This document shows, in pieces, positions 26,301-33,400 of a stretch of 46,948 bases of DNA; the stretch's first letter is position 1; the number at the start of each line of letters is the position of its first letter. The notes beneath the pieces were generated by a model. That model was given only the letters and a program-made list of their open reading frames with translations, was not told the DNA's origin and did no database searches. The position numbers and the translations under genes are program-made. Where the stretch lies: positions 1 through 46,948 of the IMG/VR virus record IMGVR_UViG_3300030098_005107; one strand, written 5' to 3'. The DNA is from a virus.

Positions 26301-28733
26301 AGCAGAAGTCTTTGGAATAACTTAGAAAAGAATGGTGGAATACTTAGAGAGTCTGGTTCTTCTAAAAATGTTATTTACAATACTGAAGGCTTAAATACTT
26401 TAATGGTAAAGCACGAAATGAATATTGCTCCTAGAAATTTTGAAATATGGTATGACAAAGGTACCCCTAATGAAAAATTAATTGCCAAAATAGATAACAA
26501 TAGAAATATAGAAGATGTTGATGGCAATTCTATTGACTTATTGATGACTCCAGATGAAGCTAAAGTAAGAGATGGCTATGGTATGGATGTAATTCATGAG
26601 GTTCCTGGGTCATCTATAGGTTTAATAAGTTATCGTGATAAGGCTTCTAAAACAGCAACTCATGGTACACAATGGTATGGTTATGTTACAGACGATAATG
26701 TTATTCAATCTTTCGAGGACAACATTATTAGAGATATGAATCAAAAAATGGCTAAGTTGTGGAATATGTCTGTAGATACAGATACGACTAAAGCTGCTGA
26801 TAAAATATCAGAATATCTTATTAGTATTTTAGAAACAAATGATAATGAAGGATACAGATTATCTGTTACAGAGCATGCTAAATTAGGAGCAGGTCTTCAT
26901 CCTGGTATGGAGCCTATGCTAAATGTCTTACTCCAAAGCAAGGGAATGAAAAAAATAGCAAAAGCAGGGTTGCAGCCTGGCTCTAGAGTAAAAATAACAG
27001 GTAATCTAAGGGGTGACTTAGACCCCAATGAAGTTGCTCTTTCTAAAAACAATGCAACCCCTGTATATCAAGCTTATGCTAAAGACAAAGCTATATCTTT
27101 AACGGAAGCTCGAAAAGTGTCGATTAAAAAAATTAACGAATGGTTAGAAGACAATGAGGTCAATATGATGGTTACTCGTTATCCAGTACCACATGTAGGA
27201 GCAGTTCTTGTAGCTAGGGTAAAACGATTACATAGCAGGCATGGATTAATAGAGATGAATCCTTTTGACGTATATGCTAAGCTTGAAGGAGATATGGATG
27301 GAGATGAAGTTCAGGTTGAAAAATTAGCACCTGAGCAAGAATCCATTATTAAAGAATACCTATCTAAGCTTAATATAAAAGGAATAAACCTAAACAATTT
27401 TGTTCCTAAGGATAGAGATAAGCTTATCTTTTCTGATAAAAAGGCTAGAGATAAAATTAATACATCCTTAGCCTATGGAGCAACTGCTATTGGAGAGATA
27501 GCTAATCTAATGAATGTTTATGGTCAATTATCTAGAGTTTTTGACCATGCTATAGTAGATGGGAATAAGGTTGTTCTTAAAAAATTAGACGAAAAGTCTA
27601 AGGTATTCTTTGGAAAAATAGAAACAGAAATGACAGTAAGAGAAGTTCTTAGGCATTACATACAGGCAGCTCTTGATAACGCTGAATTTATGCTACTAAA
27701 AGAATGGAGATATGATTTAAAGGCTCTTTATTCATTCCTATTTAAACGTGAAGATGGAAAGCCATTTAGATTTGTAGACAGAGAAGGACTAGAAGATTCA
27801 ATTTACCAAGGAGAACTTGTTTATAATGCATTAAAACCACTAATAGAAATGCATAAAATACCTGGAAGACTACGTAGTGGTAAGGATTTTGAGAATGGAA
27901 AATATGATTTAGATGCTCATATAATTTTTTCAGAAAGATTTAGAGACTATACACTAGACAGATTAGGTTGGTTTATGGATAACTATGAATTTGATGTGCA
28001 TGTTGGAAGTATTTTAAGTGAACAAGATATTGTGTTTAAAGAAGATATCCTACCATCTCCTTGGGAAATGACAGCAATAGCTCCTATTAAAAGCATGGAA
28101 GAACATATCGCTAAATATGAAAGAAGAGGAATAGAGAATACACCATTTGAGATAAATAAAATATTAGCTGACAATGCTCATTTAGATACGGTAGCATTTT
28201 TAGATACTAAAATAGATGCTATACTAAATAGAGCTTTTGACCTAGACATGAAAGCTGGGCTAGTTAAAATTTCTAAGGAAGCATTCTTAACTCAAGAAAA
28301 GAGAAAAGGTTTAGTATATAGACAAGAAATGGGAAATGCTTGGTTTGATGTTTTGGTTAGATTAAAGAAATTAGGTCCACAAACTGTAGAAAGAAACGAC
28401 GATATTGTTACGATGAAAGATAAGTATAATAAAGAGTTTAAAAGTTTGTCTAAAACTGCAAAAGTTATAGCTACTATGGGATTTTTAAGAGGTTTTATCA
28501 ATATGTCTAACAATCTAGCTAAACGAAATAAAGCTGTAAGAGTATTTAAATTCTTACCACCTGCTAGTAATAACAACAATGAGATACAACTTTTAGATGA
28601 AAGTATTTTAAAAATGTTCTATAAAGAATATAATAAAACTGTGAGCAGCCCTGATAAAAGGTCTTTGAAAGAAGGAAATAAATTGCGAAATTGGACATCG
28701 TTTGATACATCAATAAAGAGGGTTTGTAAATAA
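17376..28733 (+). CDS. Giant multidomain virion protein: FtsK-gamma winged helix, HEXXH metallopeptidase, two-barrel RNA polymerase (DxDGD)
   Basis: 3785 residues, the largest gene here. Visible in order: a disordered N terminus; a region with glycine-rich hydrophobic stretches near 380-790 (GAAIYGPVAGILETFTAA, GLSGGLGGGISQTAG) that could interact with membranes; a proline-rich linker near 1035-1078; charged helices; an FtsK-gamma-like winged helix at about 1372-1418 (FKIGYSRAGGLIDELEELG); a metallopeptidase motif H1516-E-F-M-H1520 with Glu1574 (ESIAR) as likely third zinc ligand; an EYQSD motif (1959-1963) of the kind found in large polyvalent phage proteins; and a C-terminal region with DMDGD at 3306-3310, the Mg-binding signature of double-psi barrel RNA polymerases, preceded by lysines 3089 and 3092 and HGTQ (3096-3099), a possible second barrel. 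Comparable proteins in crAss-like phages are packaged and injected to transcribe early genes. I infer the same role. Start ATG has a weak ribosome binding site. Confidence 0.8.
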   Translation: MSVGNFPKYTQEQVDLARLIAEPLNNVQMTWDEERGINIPDPDVYNESYVPVPSDFEKPKIETEKSLPPINTPDSKKEASKQEVIDFLDEMTKKWVTPTEEKKKPKKESKDKWDMVTYSPNVTVEDTTFLDFGDRFEPPAQQTTEVTVSPLTLVSPTLAQTVEGLGGQEMVKKVDKKPGLRSPATDEMKMAIVESDRTIQLLKDGKWKNGYPIETSVLKPGQIYTQEMHDNGVFIHPEEPWNELQRSPLEGKRWGQLDKRYIGKSYETIMAEHKYGLMPLENLKRDHPENKQYQMAVSLDMSTGELKYPRFPEKDLISILRTFPEYQKLKYKKMDDGKFYRDVVEPNYQDLLLQPDEVTNLDILGETMGTTFSEVTDTFGSAAANGFQQLYKAADYIHWFFAGMQDDHKWVSFNPSKVIEDYKKGDAGFAQMVFASPGNYLENVTQAASDEMNVRMKVDEKFQNYMKHVEETPAWGNFFKDERVFTRMFGSIAPSLMMSWGSYAGAFKGAKLLGYSDDIAKQAARTSTFTTMSALEGGGYVQGHASELMMDTPVDENIIAKDLQEYNDSILDEYYIVDELTQKASFPDKQSDVDAQTKPTKTYRDLQNMLNVYYGENYIFQADAYWKKGMSASDAIDAVGLGAAIYGPVAGILETFTAAKAFDALPNSWGMNAVKTGVSKATIGRAEKFLRRVPGGNKLLKIPDSKLGKIINISMTESVEEVSQYFADVTLSSGIPGIRHKSEWDWNWNEAFESGLSGGLGGGISQTAGTIISQNGIRDYLSNRAAVKNPSKQGVQYYTKKQDDGTWGLFYTIDGVESQLKEGDGVLQAGVKDSYGSFRAANKQARALREEERKMERENIVRSLGKYKDAKVGEVTLNEDSKKYEVEILNKEGGTIIVEEFDTSLSAKTGRRNMQTNINNVNKIAEEDGYSDDDILNMQDTDAPQTPQGQADAETAKNAVLLKTYLSEPMSEAELQTEAELENEGRLDEANIEEEVFKAISDPQALQDSGLSPDAIIKDIQEDFGPDAADRARNIMQPPVVVTPETGPAPDDQTPPGPSPTTDEQAPPSPQPKPPGPKNIEDMSVKQLKERIKSLEGKTDPFSKIALKVAKKELDKRKGKASTKTTVEKVKIKQMEKKVEKIQDKQIKRLMQNLLQGKEGEDLLQGVEAIDEKILTDVIERVNRQQFMGKDWIEESSEKLQALSAALISQKDEKAKAAIEASERIKKERLYEEGRGPRPEGTIMKEEEVPIEAAKKFKSDLIKLLTDNEFNDSEALGDISVIFDTDMPHHKDLAKTQEKIKDEIAKMSPVDIYRMAEVDLWKDEQGVMADIVPDEMKKSILETKKTAEAKAKAKKDVLLYDAAKLAIQNQQASVSLLQKWFKIGYSRAGGLIDELEELGIVSGYNYDKPRDVLVDMDWLEKNKKNILAEDFETDETPPSKRYQRAVKFKSRTKQRKEAIRRNIDDIVKHLEKVVVLADGKKIKVEYIDDVNAEKAEWDGEKIIINLAKADETSPVHEFMHPFIESLYVKNRSKFDEIFDELKDTPIGQTVIAHHIEKTDIDENHPMFKIEVVIESIARTFRMKKDRAGNPFVDAVKRFLQWLKSVFFPKATHISTYDITPGTTVQQLAEMLGNYYSPPVFEVFDRQEVNRQIEAMIKKHNNLATMVSESEVLDSDSEIKLTNAYFETLYSQVLARKIKDSLTNKGNIHKAKFKKNTKNIYQDIINELKEQYSIELVDSDASKVMKEMSEGNKEMMVDAIGKVQNMLALQLDTGEYDIKDAEFLLPKPTKKEADTLNQYQAEAISAIQFKYKFADYLKSIETQDVNFIHIPKAAQLKKKEANAVKGFLTFLKSKFKKQKSMPANEMLEHYIEFVDTNYGLNLVQTMPDKRYSSMLSLDAITGEFDDKIHTRRMVVVGDFVHQGKHAFEIDHSLKVDPLINGMGWFAYNYVGPNKDLFLWEYQSDIMDDLRRSYLEGRYELTYEELASNVDSSAPFNSYVSATRKLFSQVVKIESEYSPVEDILKRGFITKHVAGSKESDDFKLMLKNFEAFKNLFNEMEKGTSVEEIKKKGLHILNDNYVLAYLIIENAYQIGNIDPSAEYLMWDIEGLLNRPDIIKKAIPILKEIYQSETSLSNYQAEHKHQISYIKDKLESFDPLDFEGNEIALNDYLQSLDNLRNDLTRLEREVELMNNDFISYLDIGLTMYLNTFLGNVLNNYQYAKQYQSSLEALDEAWAQMVPEGESKVQSKAIIEKDFGVPGLVPGVVDLYDNWFDILIRTSLGFAQNSVGNDGSIYLNTGNAISAIQGNQVARGIYLTPDEAFIDNFILMVTDVRKKRYSIDKEGKFEMEDSQREDFKVDRLADSIFGRWGDSEHTLLMSKDAGGPDFEDLRFVLKELKPYKSIVKKWLAWKKNNFDESTKNLTKEQKKNLTPPFSDPRGGIWWQKLASISKEGIIKLEMERPEWSQWDLIKVTILQSGKLNPSRFQSAVKEAKENQFKPKTEEEVYDKVENISRYQSKEVKDNGEYKTSRNARAEAKHLFDGAWGDIKRVTREQGYDTIDPFDFRTSMLNALGVGSMETYFEDWFAKKFKEHPDLKIRQKSKGSNNGTIINPEDVDSAVSSLFNDEAIREGMDSIIESGESDERDIGINERIWMHELRIYLSEGSLKALKRKARKSPNFEWWAKNVFPVYSKRTFKSLTYKQQQNTIRFYDRINSYIVTNQPKGKGNQRDNYNVMVYSDYTKKDKKGKFIRPVPEIKVRLKDGENIKTGNQNPYAEKITLFEQNEMKDLFKWVGGEDILNVNRTSQGEFVTDIYGFLNDYQYEEMQEAFNKQNLAVAFMRGEGGRLALVRITEKHKQIAATSLKSYIETERENGFIPVEDIYEEHIATAEDIAIHEAMKKVWPLYLFDAKGAANVIKRIKIPFTPVTTMPDMPSFKVKIFDPSRASFVFDGGKVVSDATVVIDGVGEKYIMDGGSLASRSLWNNLEKNGGILRESGSSKNVIYNTEGLNTLMVKHEMNIAPRNFEIWYDKGTPNEKLIAKIDNNRNIEDVDGNSIDLLMTPDEAKVRDGYGMDVIHEVPGSSIGLISYRDKASKTATHGTQWYGYVTDDNVIQSFEDNIIRDMNQKMAKLWNMSVDTDTTKAADKISEYLISILETNDNEGYRLSVTEHAKLGAGLHPGMEPMLNVLLQSKGMKKIAKAGLQPGSRVKITGNLRGDLDPNEVALSKNNATPVYQAYAKDKAISLTEARKVSIKKINEWLEDNEVNMMVTRYPVPHVGAVLVARVKRLHSRHGLIEMNPFDVYAKLEGDMDGDEVQVEKLAPEQESIIKEYLSKLNIKGINLNNFVPKDRDKLIFSDKKARDKINTSLAYGATAIGEIANLMNVYGQLSRVFDHAIVDGNKVVLKKLDEKSKVFFGKIETEMTVREVLRHYIQAALDNAEFMLLKEWRYDLKALYSFLFKREDGKPFRFVDREGLEDSIYQGELVYNALKPLIEMHKIPGRLRSGKDFENGKYDLDAHIIFSERFRDYTLDRLGWFMDNYEFDVHVGSILSEQDIVFKEDILPSPWEMTAIAPIKSMEEHIAKYERRGIENTPFEINKILADNAHLDTVAFLDTKIDAILNRAFDLDMKAGLVKISKEAFLTQEKRKGLVYRQEMGNAWFDVLVRLKKLGPQTVERNDDIVTMKDKYNKEFKSLSKTAKVIATMGFLRGFINMSNNLAKRNKAVRVFKFLPPASNNNNEIQLLDESILKMFYKEYNKTVSSPDKRSLKEGNKLRNWTSFDTSIKRVCK

Positions 28734-31700
28734 TGCCAAATGTATGTGACACCAAAAAGAAATTAGCTGACGATATTAAAGAAGAGAATATCATTAGAGA
28801 TGAGTATGTTGAAGAAAATTTAAACAGTACAATGTTTATTGAAACTTCTAAGATGGATAAGTTTAATAAATACTTAGAAAAAAAGTTTGGCTCTGATTAT
28901 ATAAAAAGTGAAGAATTTGAAGACTCTTTAAAAGACCATTTTGGAACTGATGAAAACTCAAAGATAGCTATGAGAATATATGCTTTATTGGCTGGTAATC
29001 GTATTTATTGGGATAGAGCTCAGGAATACATTTTAGAGAATTTAGCTGAAAATATGAAATTAAAATTTAAGAATGGTAATATTGCTCTTGAGTCTTTGAC
29101 TACAAGCAACTTAAATAATATTCTGATAGAAATATCTGCATGGGCTAAGGCGGGAACTGGTGAAAACTGGGGTGTTGGAATTGTAGGCAAGTTTATGGTT
29201 CAAGTAGGTCTTCCTGCAACTCTATCTAAAAAAGAATCTACTGGAGCATATTATGTTACCCAAAGAGCTACAAGAGATTATGCTAATAAATTATCTAACA
29301 GAATTAATGATTTTATGTTAAGCCCTTCTACCAGAAACTCTAAACTTAATTATGGATGGGAAGATATTACGAAAAAGATACATGGTTTGGTTCCATTCTT
29401 ACCTCCAAGCATAAAGAAAAAACATGGCAGCCAAAAAGCTGAAAGAATGATGATGCGTTTATTTGTCTGGGGAATTGCTGGAGACGCTTTTAACAATACT
29501 GCTATAAAGTTTGATGAGGATTTAGGTGATTTTGTTGTTGCTAGTGAATATCGTCCATCAGGAAAGTATTACGATACTCAGGAATCTGAGCCTATTTACA
29601 TGTATGCGAACTATGTTCCATTAAAAGATTTTATGGGAGGAAAGTTTTATCTTCCTATTAAAAATAGTAGACAAATTATGGAGGGTTTAGACGCAGAGAG
29701 AAAAAGATTTAGAGCATTGGATGATGAATTGTTTGACTATCAAGAAAAGCATTTTAAAAACTCCGTTAAAGCAATTGTAAATGCATATAAAAAGGTATTT
29801 GGATTAAATGAAGCTCAACTTAATTTTGCATTAACTGGATTCTTCCCTCCTGGAACTAAAAAAACAGAGCAAGAAGCTTATAAGAAAGAGGTTATGGCTG
29901 CATTAGGAGATAAGGCTGATTTATTTGAAGAGCTTAGAGAGGTTGTTACTGGTATAGCTGTTTTAAATCCGTATTGGTCTGAATTGAATTTTGAAAAAAA
30001 GAGGAATCATTTCCCTGCTGTATACAATCAATATAAACTACCGTTTATGTTTGAAGAGCAGAAAAATGCTTTTAAAACAAGAATTGATGAACAGTTGCAG
30101 CCTGCTTATGAAGTTGCTAAAAAACAAGGCAATATTATAGAGGCTAAGAAAATTAGGCGTGAGATAAAGGTTATGCTAAGTAGGATAGACAGAAATGAGA
30201 AAATGTTAGATTCTATGGCTAATATTGTTGTCGATTATTCTACAGCAGGTGAGCAAATTCCTATGATACAGAATCAAAAATATATGAAGCGTGTCACTAA
30301 CGCTATTAATCCTATGAATATGAGAACGGATTCAGCATCTTATTATGCAGCGTTAAAAAAGATGATGTCAGCTGTAGAAAGAAATAGTCTTTTAGCAACT
30401 GTTATAGAACAATTTGGCAGAGCTCAATCTAAGGCTGTAAGAAATATGATTATTAACAATTTTAAAGTACCCTTCGCATTTACTAATGTTGAAAGTGGTT
30501 TAGGTCCTTTAGATATGTCTACTGATAATATTACTAGAAAGCTTGGAAATATTGGCATAAAACTTAAACCTCAAGTTGCAGCTGAATGGATGAGGATTTT
30601 AGGAGGTGCTATAAGTGGTCAATACCTACATGGATGGGGAACTGCGGTACAAAATATCACAGCAATACAGCAAGCAGCCTATGATTATGGTTTTAACAGA
30701 ACAAAAGCTGCTATAGATGAATATGGTGGAGACCGAGGGACTGAGTGGAGAGAATTTATACAACGTTCTGGTGTTCTTGAATTTAGAGATTTCTTCAGTA
30801 AATCGCTTACAAATGATATTATAGACGACACAATAGAGCTTGATGTTCATAATAAGATTATGGGAGCTATTTTAAAATATTATGGATATAAGAAAAGATT
30901 TGGCGTTTTAGGTAAGTATGTAAAGAAATCAAAAAAGAAGCATGATGAAGCCGAGGCTTTACTTAGAAAAGAAATAGAAGATATATTAGCTCAATCAGAA
31001 GCTTATAGTCAAATTACAGCAGACAATATTCCTAGCGAAGAACATGCCTTAGGTCATAAAAGCACTTATTCTATGAGAATTTTAAAAGGACATATACAAA
31101 AGTATGTAAACTGGGCTATCACTAAAGAGTTTGAATTTAGCCCTATAGCAAAAAAACTAGACCATAAAACTCTTGTTTCTAAAGTTGTCAAAGCTGGTCC
31201 TGGAGCAGTATTTAAATTTATGTCAGATTATATGGCTAGGTCAGGTTTTACAATGTCTAGTGGTGAAGAATTTATTAGAACGGTAGGATTTATTATAGGA
31301 GTTACAAGAGCTCAGGAATTAGGAATACTGCCTCCTGGTCCTCCTAGTTCATTTAAAGGGGATGTTTTAAAGCAGGCTACTTATATTGGTAGAGTATATT
31401 CCTATAATTCTAACTTTGGATTAACTCCACAAGATGTAGGGACTTTATGGTGGTCTGAAGGTGGGAATTTATTTGGTAAGTTTAAGATATGGTCAATGCA
31501 GAAATTTGGAAAAGATGTTAGGGCTTTTAAAAAGATGTATAATTCTCTTTTAACTTATGAAGAGCTTATCAAAGAAGTTGATGACCCTAAAAACAGAAGG
31601 CAGCTAAGGACGTGGTTTAAGTTGATGGGCAGAAGTCTTAAGCTGATGCTTAAAAGACCTACAGATTTAAGAAGCACTAATCCTGAATATGCTCAATGGA

Positions 31701-32125
31701 GAGATTTCTTTTTAGCTCAATCTTTTTTCACTATCTTAATGGATTTTCTTATATTAGGTCCATTTGGAGGTCCTATTTTTAGATTAGCAGCAAATAGATT
31801 TGGATTAAAAACTGTTGCAGGAATGAGGTCTGATTTATTAGGATTGATGTATGCGATTCCTTTAATTTGGTTAAGAACTTTAACAGATGATGATGAGGAC
31901 GATACTTTTAGATGGAGCTTTAATCATATAATGAGACATTCAATGATGGGATTCTTACCATCAAAAGGAATTGATTTAACCTGGTCTATAATAGATGCAG
32001 TTATTAAGCAAGACCCAGATGTCTCTAGAAAAACATTATTTAAAACTATAGATACGGTTGTTCCTTTTAGGGGAGTAGCTAGCCCTGCAATTTACTTTAT
32101 GAGTACTGGAAAAGTCCCTTATTAA
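28733..32125 (+). CDS. Large internal virion / ejection protein, companion of the giant protein
   Basis: 1130 residues, coupled to the giant gene by TAATG. It is mostly helical. Residues 150-330 are mixed, with long charged helices to 560. The last 170 residues hold two hydrophobic stretches (FFTILMDFLILGPFGGPIF near 990-1010 and LLGLMYAIPLIWL near 1030) that could insert into a membrane, followed by an acidic turn DDDEDD and a helix-rich tail. This arrangement resembles the C-terminal ends of large polyvalent or ejection proteins, so it may be a piece detached from such a polyprotein. No enzymatic motif is recognised. The stop codon overlaps the stop of a convergent minus-strand gene. Confidence 0.5.
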   Translation: MPNVCDTKKKLADDIKEENIIRDEYVEENLNSTMFIETSKMDKFNKYLEKKFGSDYIKSEEFEDSLKDHFGTDENSKIAMRIYALLAGNRIYWDRAQEYILENLAENMKLKFKNGNIALESLTTSNLNNILIEISAWAKAGTGENWGVGIVGKFMVQVGLPATLSKKESTGAYYVTQRATRDYANKLSNRINDFMLSPSTRNSKLNYGWEDITKKIHGLVPFLPPSIKKKHGSQKAERMMMRLFVWGIAGDAFNNTAIKFDEDLGDFVVASEYRPSGKYYDTQESEPIYMYANYVPLKDFMGGKFYLPIKNSRQIMEGLDAERKRFRALDDELFDYQEKHFKNSVKAIVNAYKKVFGLNEAQLNFALTGFFPPGTKKTEQEAYKKEVMAALGDKADLFEELREVVTGIAVLNPYWSELNFEKKRNHFPAVYNQYKLPFMFEEQKNAFKTRIDEQLQPAYEVAKKQGNIIEAKKIRREIKVMLSRIDRNEKMLDSMANIVVDYSTAGEQIPMIQNQKYMKRVTNAINPMNMRTDSASYYAALKKMMSAVERNSLLATVIEQFGRAQSKAVRNMIINNFKVPFAFTNVESGLGPLDMSTDNITRKLGNIGIKLKPQVAAEWMRILGGAISGQYLHGWGTAVQNITAIQQAAYDYGFNRTKAAIDEYGGDRGTEWREFIQRSGVLEFRDFFSKSLTNDIIDDTIELDVHNKIMGAILKYYGYKKRFGVLGKYVKKSKKKHDEAEALLRKEIEDILAQSEAYSQITADNIPSEEHALGHKSTYSMRILKGHIQKYVNWAITKEFEFSPIAKKLDHKTLVSKVVKAGPGAVFKFMSDYMARSGFTMSSGEEFIRTVGFIIGVTRAQELGILPPGPPSSFKGDVLKQATYIGRVYSYNSNFGLTPQDVGTLWWSEGGNLFGKFKIWSMQKFGKDVRAFKKMYNSLLTYEELIKEVDDPKNRRQLRTWFKLMGRSLKLMLKRPTDLRSTNPEYAQWRDFFLAQSFFTILMDFLILGPFGGPIFRLAANRFGLKTVAGMRSDLLGLMYAIPLIWLRTLTDDDEDDTFRWSFNHIMRHSMMGFLPSKGIDLTWSIIDAVIKQDPDVSRKTLFKTIDTVVPFRGVASPAIYFMSTGKVPY

Positions 32126-32244
32126 GTCATTATTGATGCAACTAATATAAAATATAGTATAATAGCTCCTACTAATAAATACTCACCTAGAGCTATAGCA
32201 GAAGCTAATATACCAATTACTATTAAAAAATAACTAAGCCTCAT
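32122..32244 (-). CDS. Small membrane protein, 40 residues
   Basis: The last gene of the leftward operon. It encodes 40 residues with two hydrophobic stretches (YFLIVIGILASAIALG and LLVGAIILYFILVASI) separated by GEY, so one hairpin through the membrane or one long helix. The ribosome binding site (GAGGAAGG) is inside the previous gene, which it overlaps by 11 nt. Its stop shares bases with the stop of the convergent 1130-residue gene. Function unknown; small early membrane proteins in phages often alter the host envelope or block superinfection. Confidence 0.5.
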   Translation of the reverse strand: MRLSYFLIVIGILASAIALGEYLLVGAIILYFILVASIMT

Positions 32245-32407
32245 ATTTAACGTGCATCCTTCCTCTTTGCTTGATTAGTCTAACGATTTTAATTTTATCC
32301 ATAGTTTTCAAGTCATCAAAATCATTCTCCTCTAATAGCCTTTCAATTTCAAGATTTGTTTTCACATGTTGCTTATCTATATTGTCAAGTATACTTCCCT
32401 TATTCAT
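32234..32407 (-). CDS. Small charged helical protein, 57 residues
   Basis: The ATG follows GGGAG by 5 nt and overlaps the end of the nuclease gene by 8 nt. The product is a soluble, charged double helix (KTNLEIERLLEENDFDD, then KIKIVRLIKQRGRMHVKY). I recognise no family. Overlap with genes on both sides fits the operon style of the region and supports it as real. Confidence 0.5.
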   Translation of the reverse strand: MNKGSILDNIDKQHVKTNLEIERLLEENDFDDLKTMDKIKIVRLIKQRGRMHVKYEA

Positions 32408-32744
32408 TTTTCTCCCTTATTATATTAACAAAATTATCTAACTCTATTGTTAAATATGTCTTTGACCTGTTTCTCTTAAACACCACAACAGGCACCCTAT
32501 CATTACAATTACTTTCAGCTTGTTCTATCGCTTGCCATATTTGAAGCCTTTCAGTATTCTTACATTCAAAACTATAAGGTATCTTTTTTCTAGCAGCAGG
32601 TGATAATTTAATATCCTCACCATTTTCTCCCATAATAGCTACTTTAACATCGTCTTCTTCTAAAGAAGGAAATGCATTTAAAAGATTATCTCTTACAAAG
32701 TTTTGAAGCCTTCTTCCCTTGCTTTTCTTTGAAGAGGTTTTCAT
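32400..32744 (-). CDS. PDDEXK-type nuclease / Holliday-junction-resolvase-like protein
   Basis: 114 residues. The N terminus is basic (SKKSKGRRLQNFVRD); the catalytic-like motif is GED44 in NGEDIKLS, then E60-C-K62 in SFECKN, matching D-(x)n-E-x-K of the PDDEXK superfamily, followed by a QA-containing helix (WQAIEQAES) and a strand VPVVVFKRNRS. Small proteins of this kind are common in phage early regions and are annotated as resolvase-like or restriction-type nucleases. It probably acts on branched or recombining DNA with the Sak4-like and primase-helicase proteins of this operon. Confidence 0.7.
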   Translation of the reverse strand: MKTSSKKSKGRRLQNFVRDNLLNAFPSLEEDDVKVAIMGENGEDIKLSPAARKKIPYSFECKNTERLQIWQAIEQAESNCNDRVPVVVFKRNRSKTYLTIELDNFVNIIREKNE

Positions 32745-32971
32745 ATACCTAATCTATCGCAGCACTTTTTTATCTTAGGGAGCATTGTAGTTAAAGATAG
32801 TAACTGAGCTAATGCTTTGTTCATTTTAACATAACATTCTTCTACTTTAGCTTCAGCATTCTCAACTCTTATAGTTAGTTCATGCAAATCTAATGTTTGT
32901 GATTTACTTTTTGCTGGTGATTCTTTGACCACAGGCTTTACATCTTTTTTCTTTTCTTTTTTTACAGGCAT
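32741..32971 (-). CDS. Small coiled-coil protein
   Basis: 76 residues with an AAGGAGATAG ribosome binding site. It has a basic N terminus (KKEKKKDVKPVVKESPAKSKS) and a helix with a heptad pattern (ELTIRVENAEAKVEECYVKMN). It overlaps the nuclease start by 4 nt and a further frame upstream by 68 nt. No family is recognised. Confidence 0.5.
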   Translation of the reverse strand: MPVKKEKKKDVKPVVKESPAKSKSQTLDLHELTIRVENAEAKVEECYVKMNKALAQLLSLTTMLPKIKKCCDRLGI

Positions 32972-33047
32972 TTTCTATCTCCTTGTTTAATTTGTTAATC
33001 AGATATGGTATTCTTTCCATATTTTCTTTGTGTGTCCGCTTCTTCAT
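32904..33047 (-). CDS. Small basic protein with a CxxC pair, overlapping the next gene out of frame
   Basis: 47 residues. Its ATG follows a near-perfect AGGAGG site by 6 nt, which is the main support. It is strongly basic (CKKRKEKRCKACGQ) with one clear CxxC, possibly half of a zinc-binding site or a dimer-forming site. It overlaps the start of the following gene by 68 nt in another frame. Either both are made, or only one is. Function unknown. Confidence 0.45.
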   Translation of the reverse strand: MKKRTHKENMERIPYLINKLNKEIENACKKRKEKRCKACGQRITSKK

Positions 33048-33078
33048 GCTTATCCTCCTGATAAACGATTACATTTTC

Positions 33079-33225
33079 TCACAATCCTTCATATCCACAG
33101 TTATTACATCGAGCATTACAATCTCTAGGAACTGGCTCTAAGCATTGAAAGCATTTACCAAACTTCCTTAATTGATACTTTTTCAAGTTTACTTCACTCT
33201 TTGACTGGTTCTTCTTTTTGTTCAT
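33079..33225 (-). CDS. Small zinc-ribbon protein
   Basis: 48 residues from the ATG at 33225; an upstream ATG would put the AAGGAG site inside the coding region. The N-terminal half is basic and the C-terminal half carries CFQC and CNARCNNCGYEG, five cysteines arranged as a zinc ribbon. Such tiny ribbons are common phage early proteins and usually bind nucleic acid or a host protein. The spacing from AAGGAG to ATG (13 nt) is long, so translation may depend on coupling with the overlapping upstream gene. Confidence 0.55.
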   Translation of the reverse strand: MNKKKNQSKSEVNLKKYQLRKFGKCFQCLEPVPRDCNARCNNCGYEGL

Positions 33226-33400
33226 ACTTTTCTTTAAACTCCTTATAACCATCAGTATCATCTTTGTACATTAGATACTTTTCAAATTCAGCAGACATTG
33301 CATCCATAAACATATGTAAGGTCAATACTCTTTGCTCTAATGCATATATCATAGCCATCATTTCTTTTTTAGTTGGGTCTTTCTTATTCTGTTTAGCCAT
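33194..33400 (-). CDS. Small helical protein of unknown function
   Basis: 68 residues starting at MAKQNKK, chosen because GGGAGG lies 4 nt upstream; the first available ATG is part of that site. It is a charged helix (KKEMMAMIYALEQRVLTLH) followed by an acidic and lysine-rich tail. It overlaps the previous stop codon by TAATG. No known family. Confidence 0.5.
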   Translation of the reverse strand: MAKQNKKDPTKKEMMAMIYALEQRVLTLHMFMDAMSAEFEKYLMYKDDTDGYKEFKEKYEQKEEPVKE

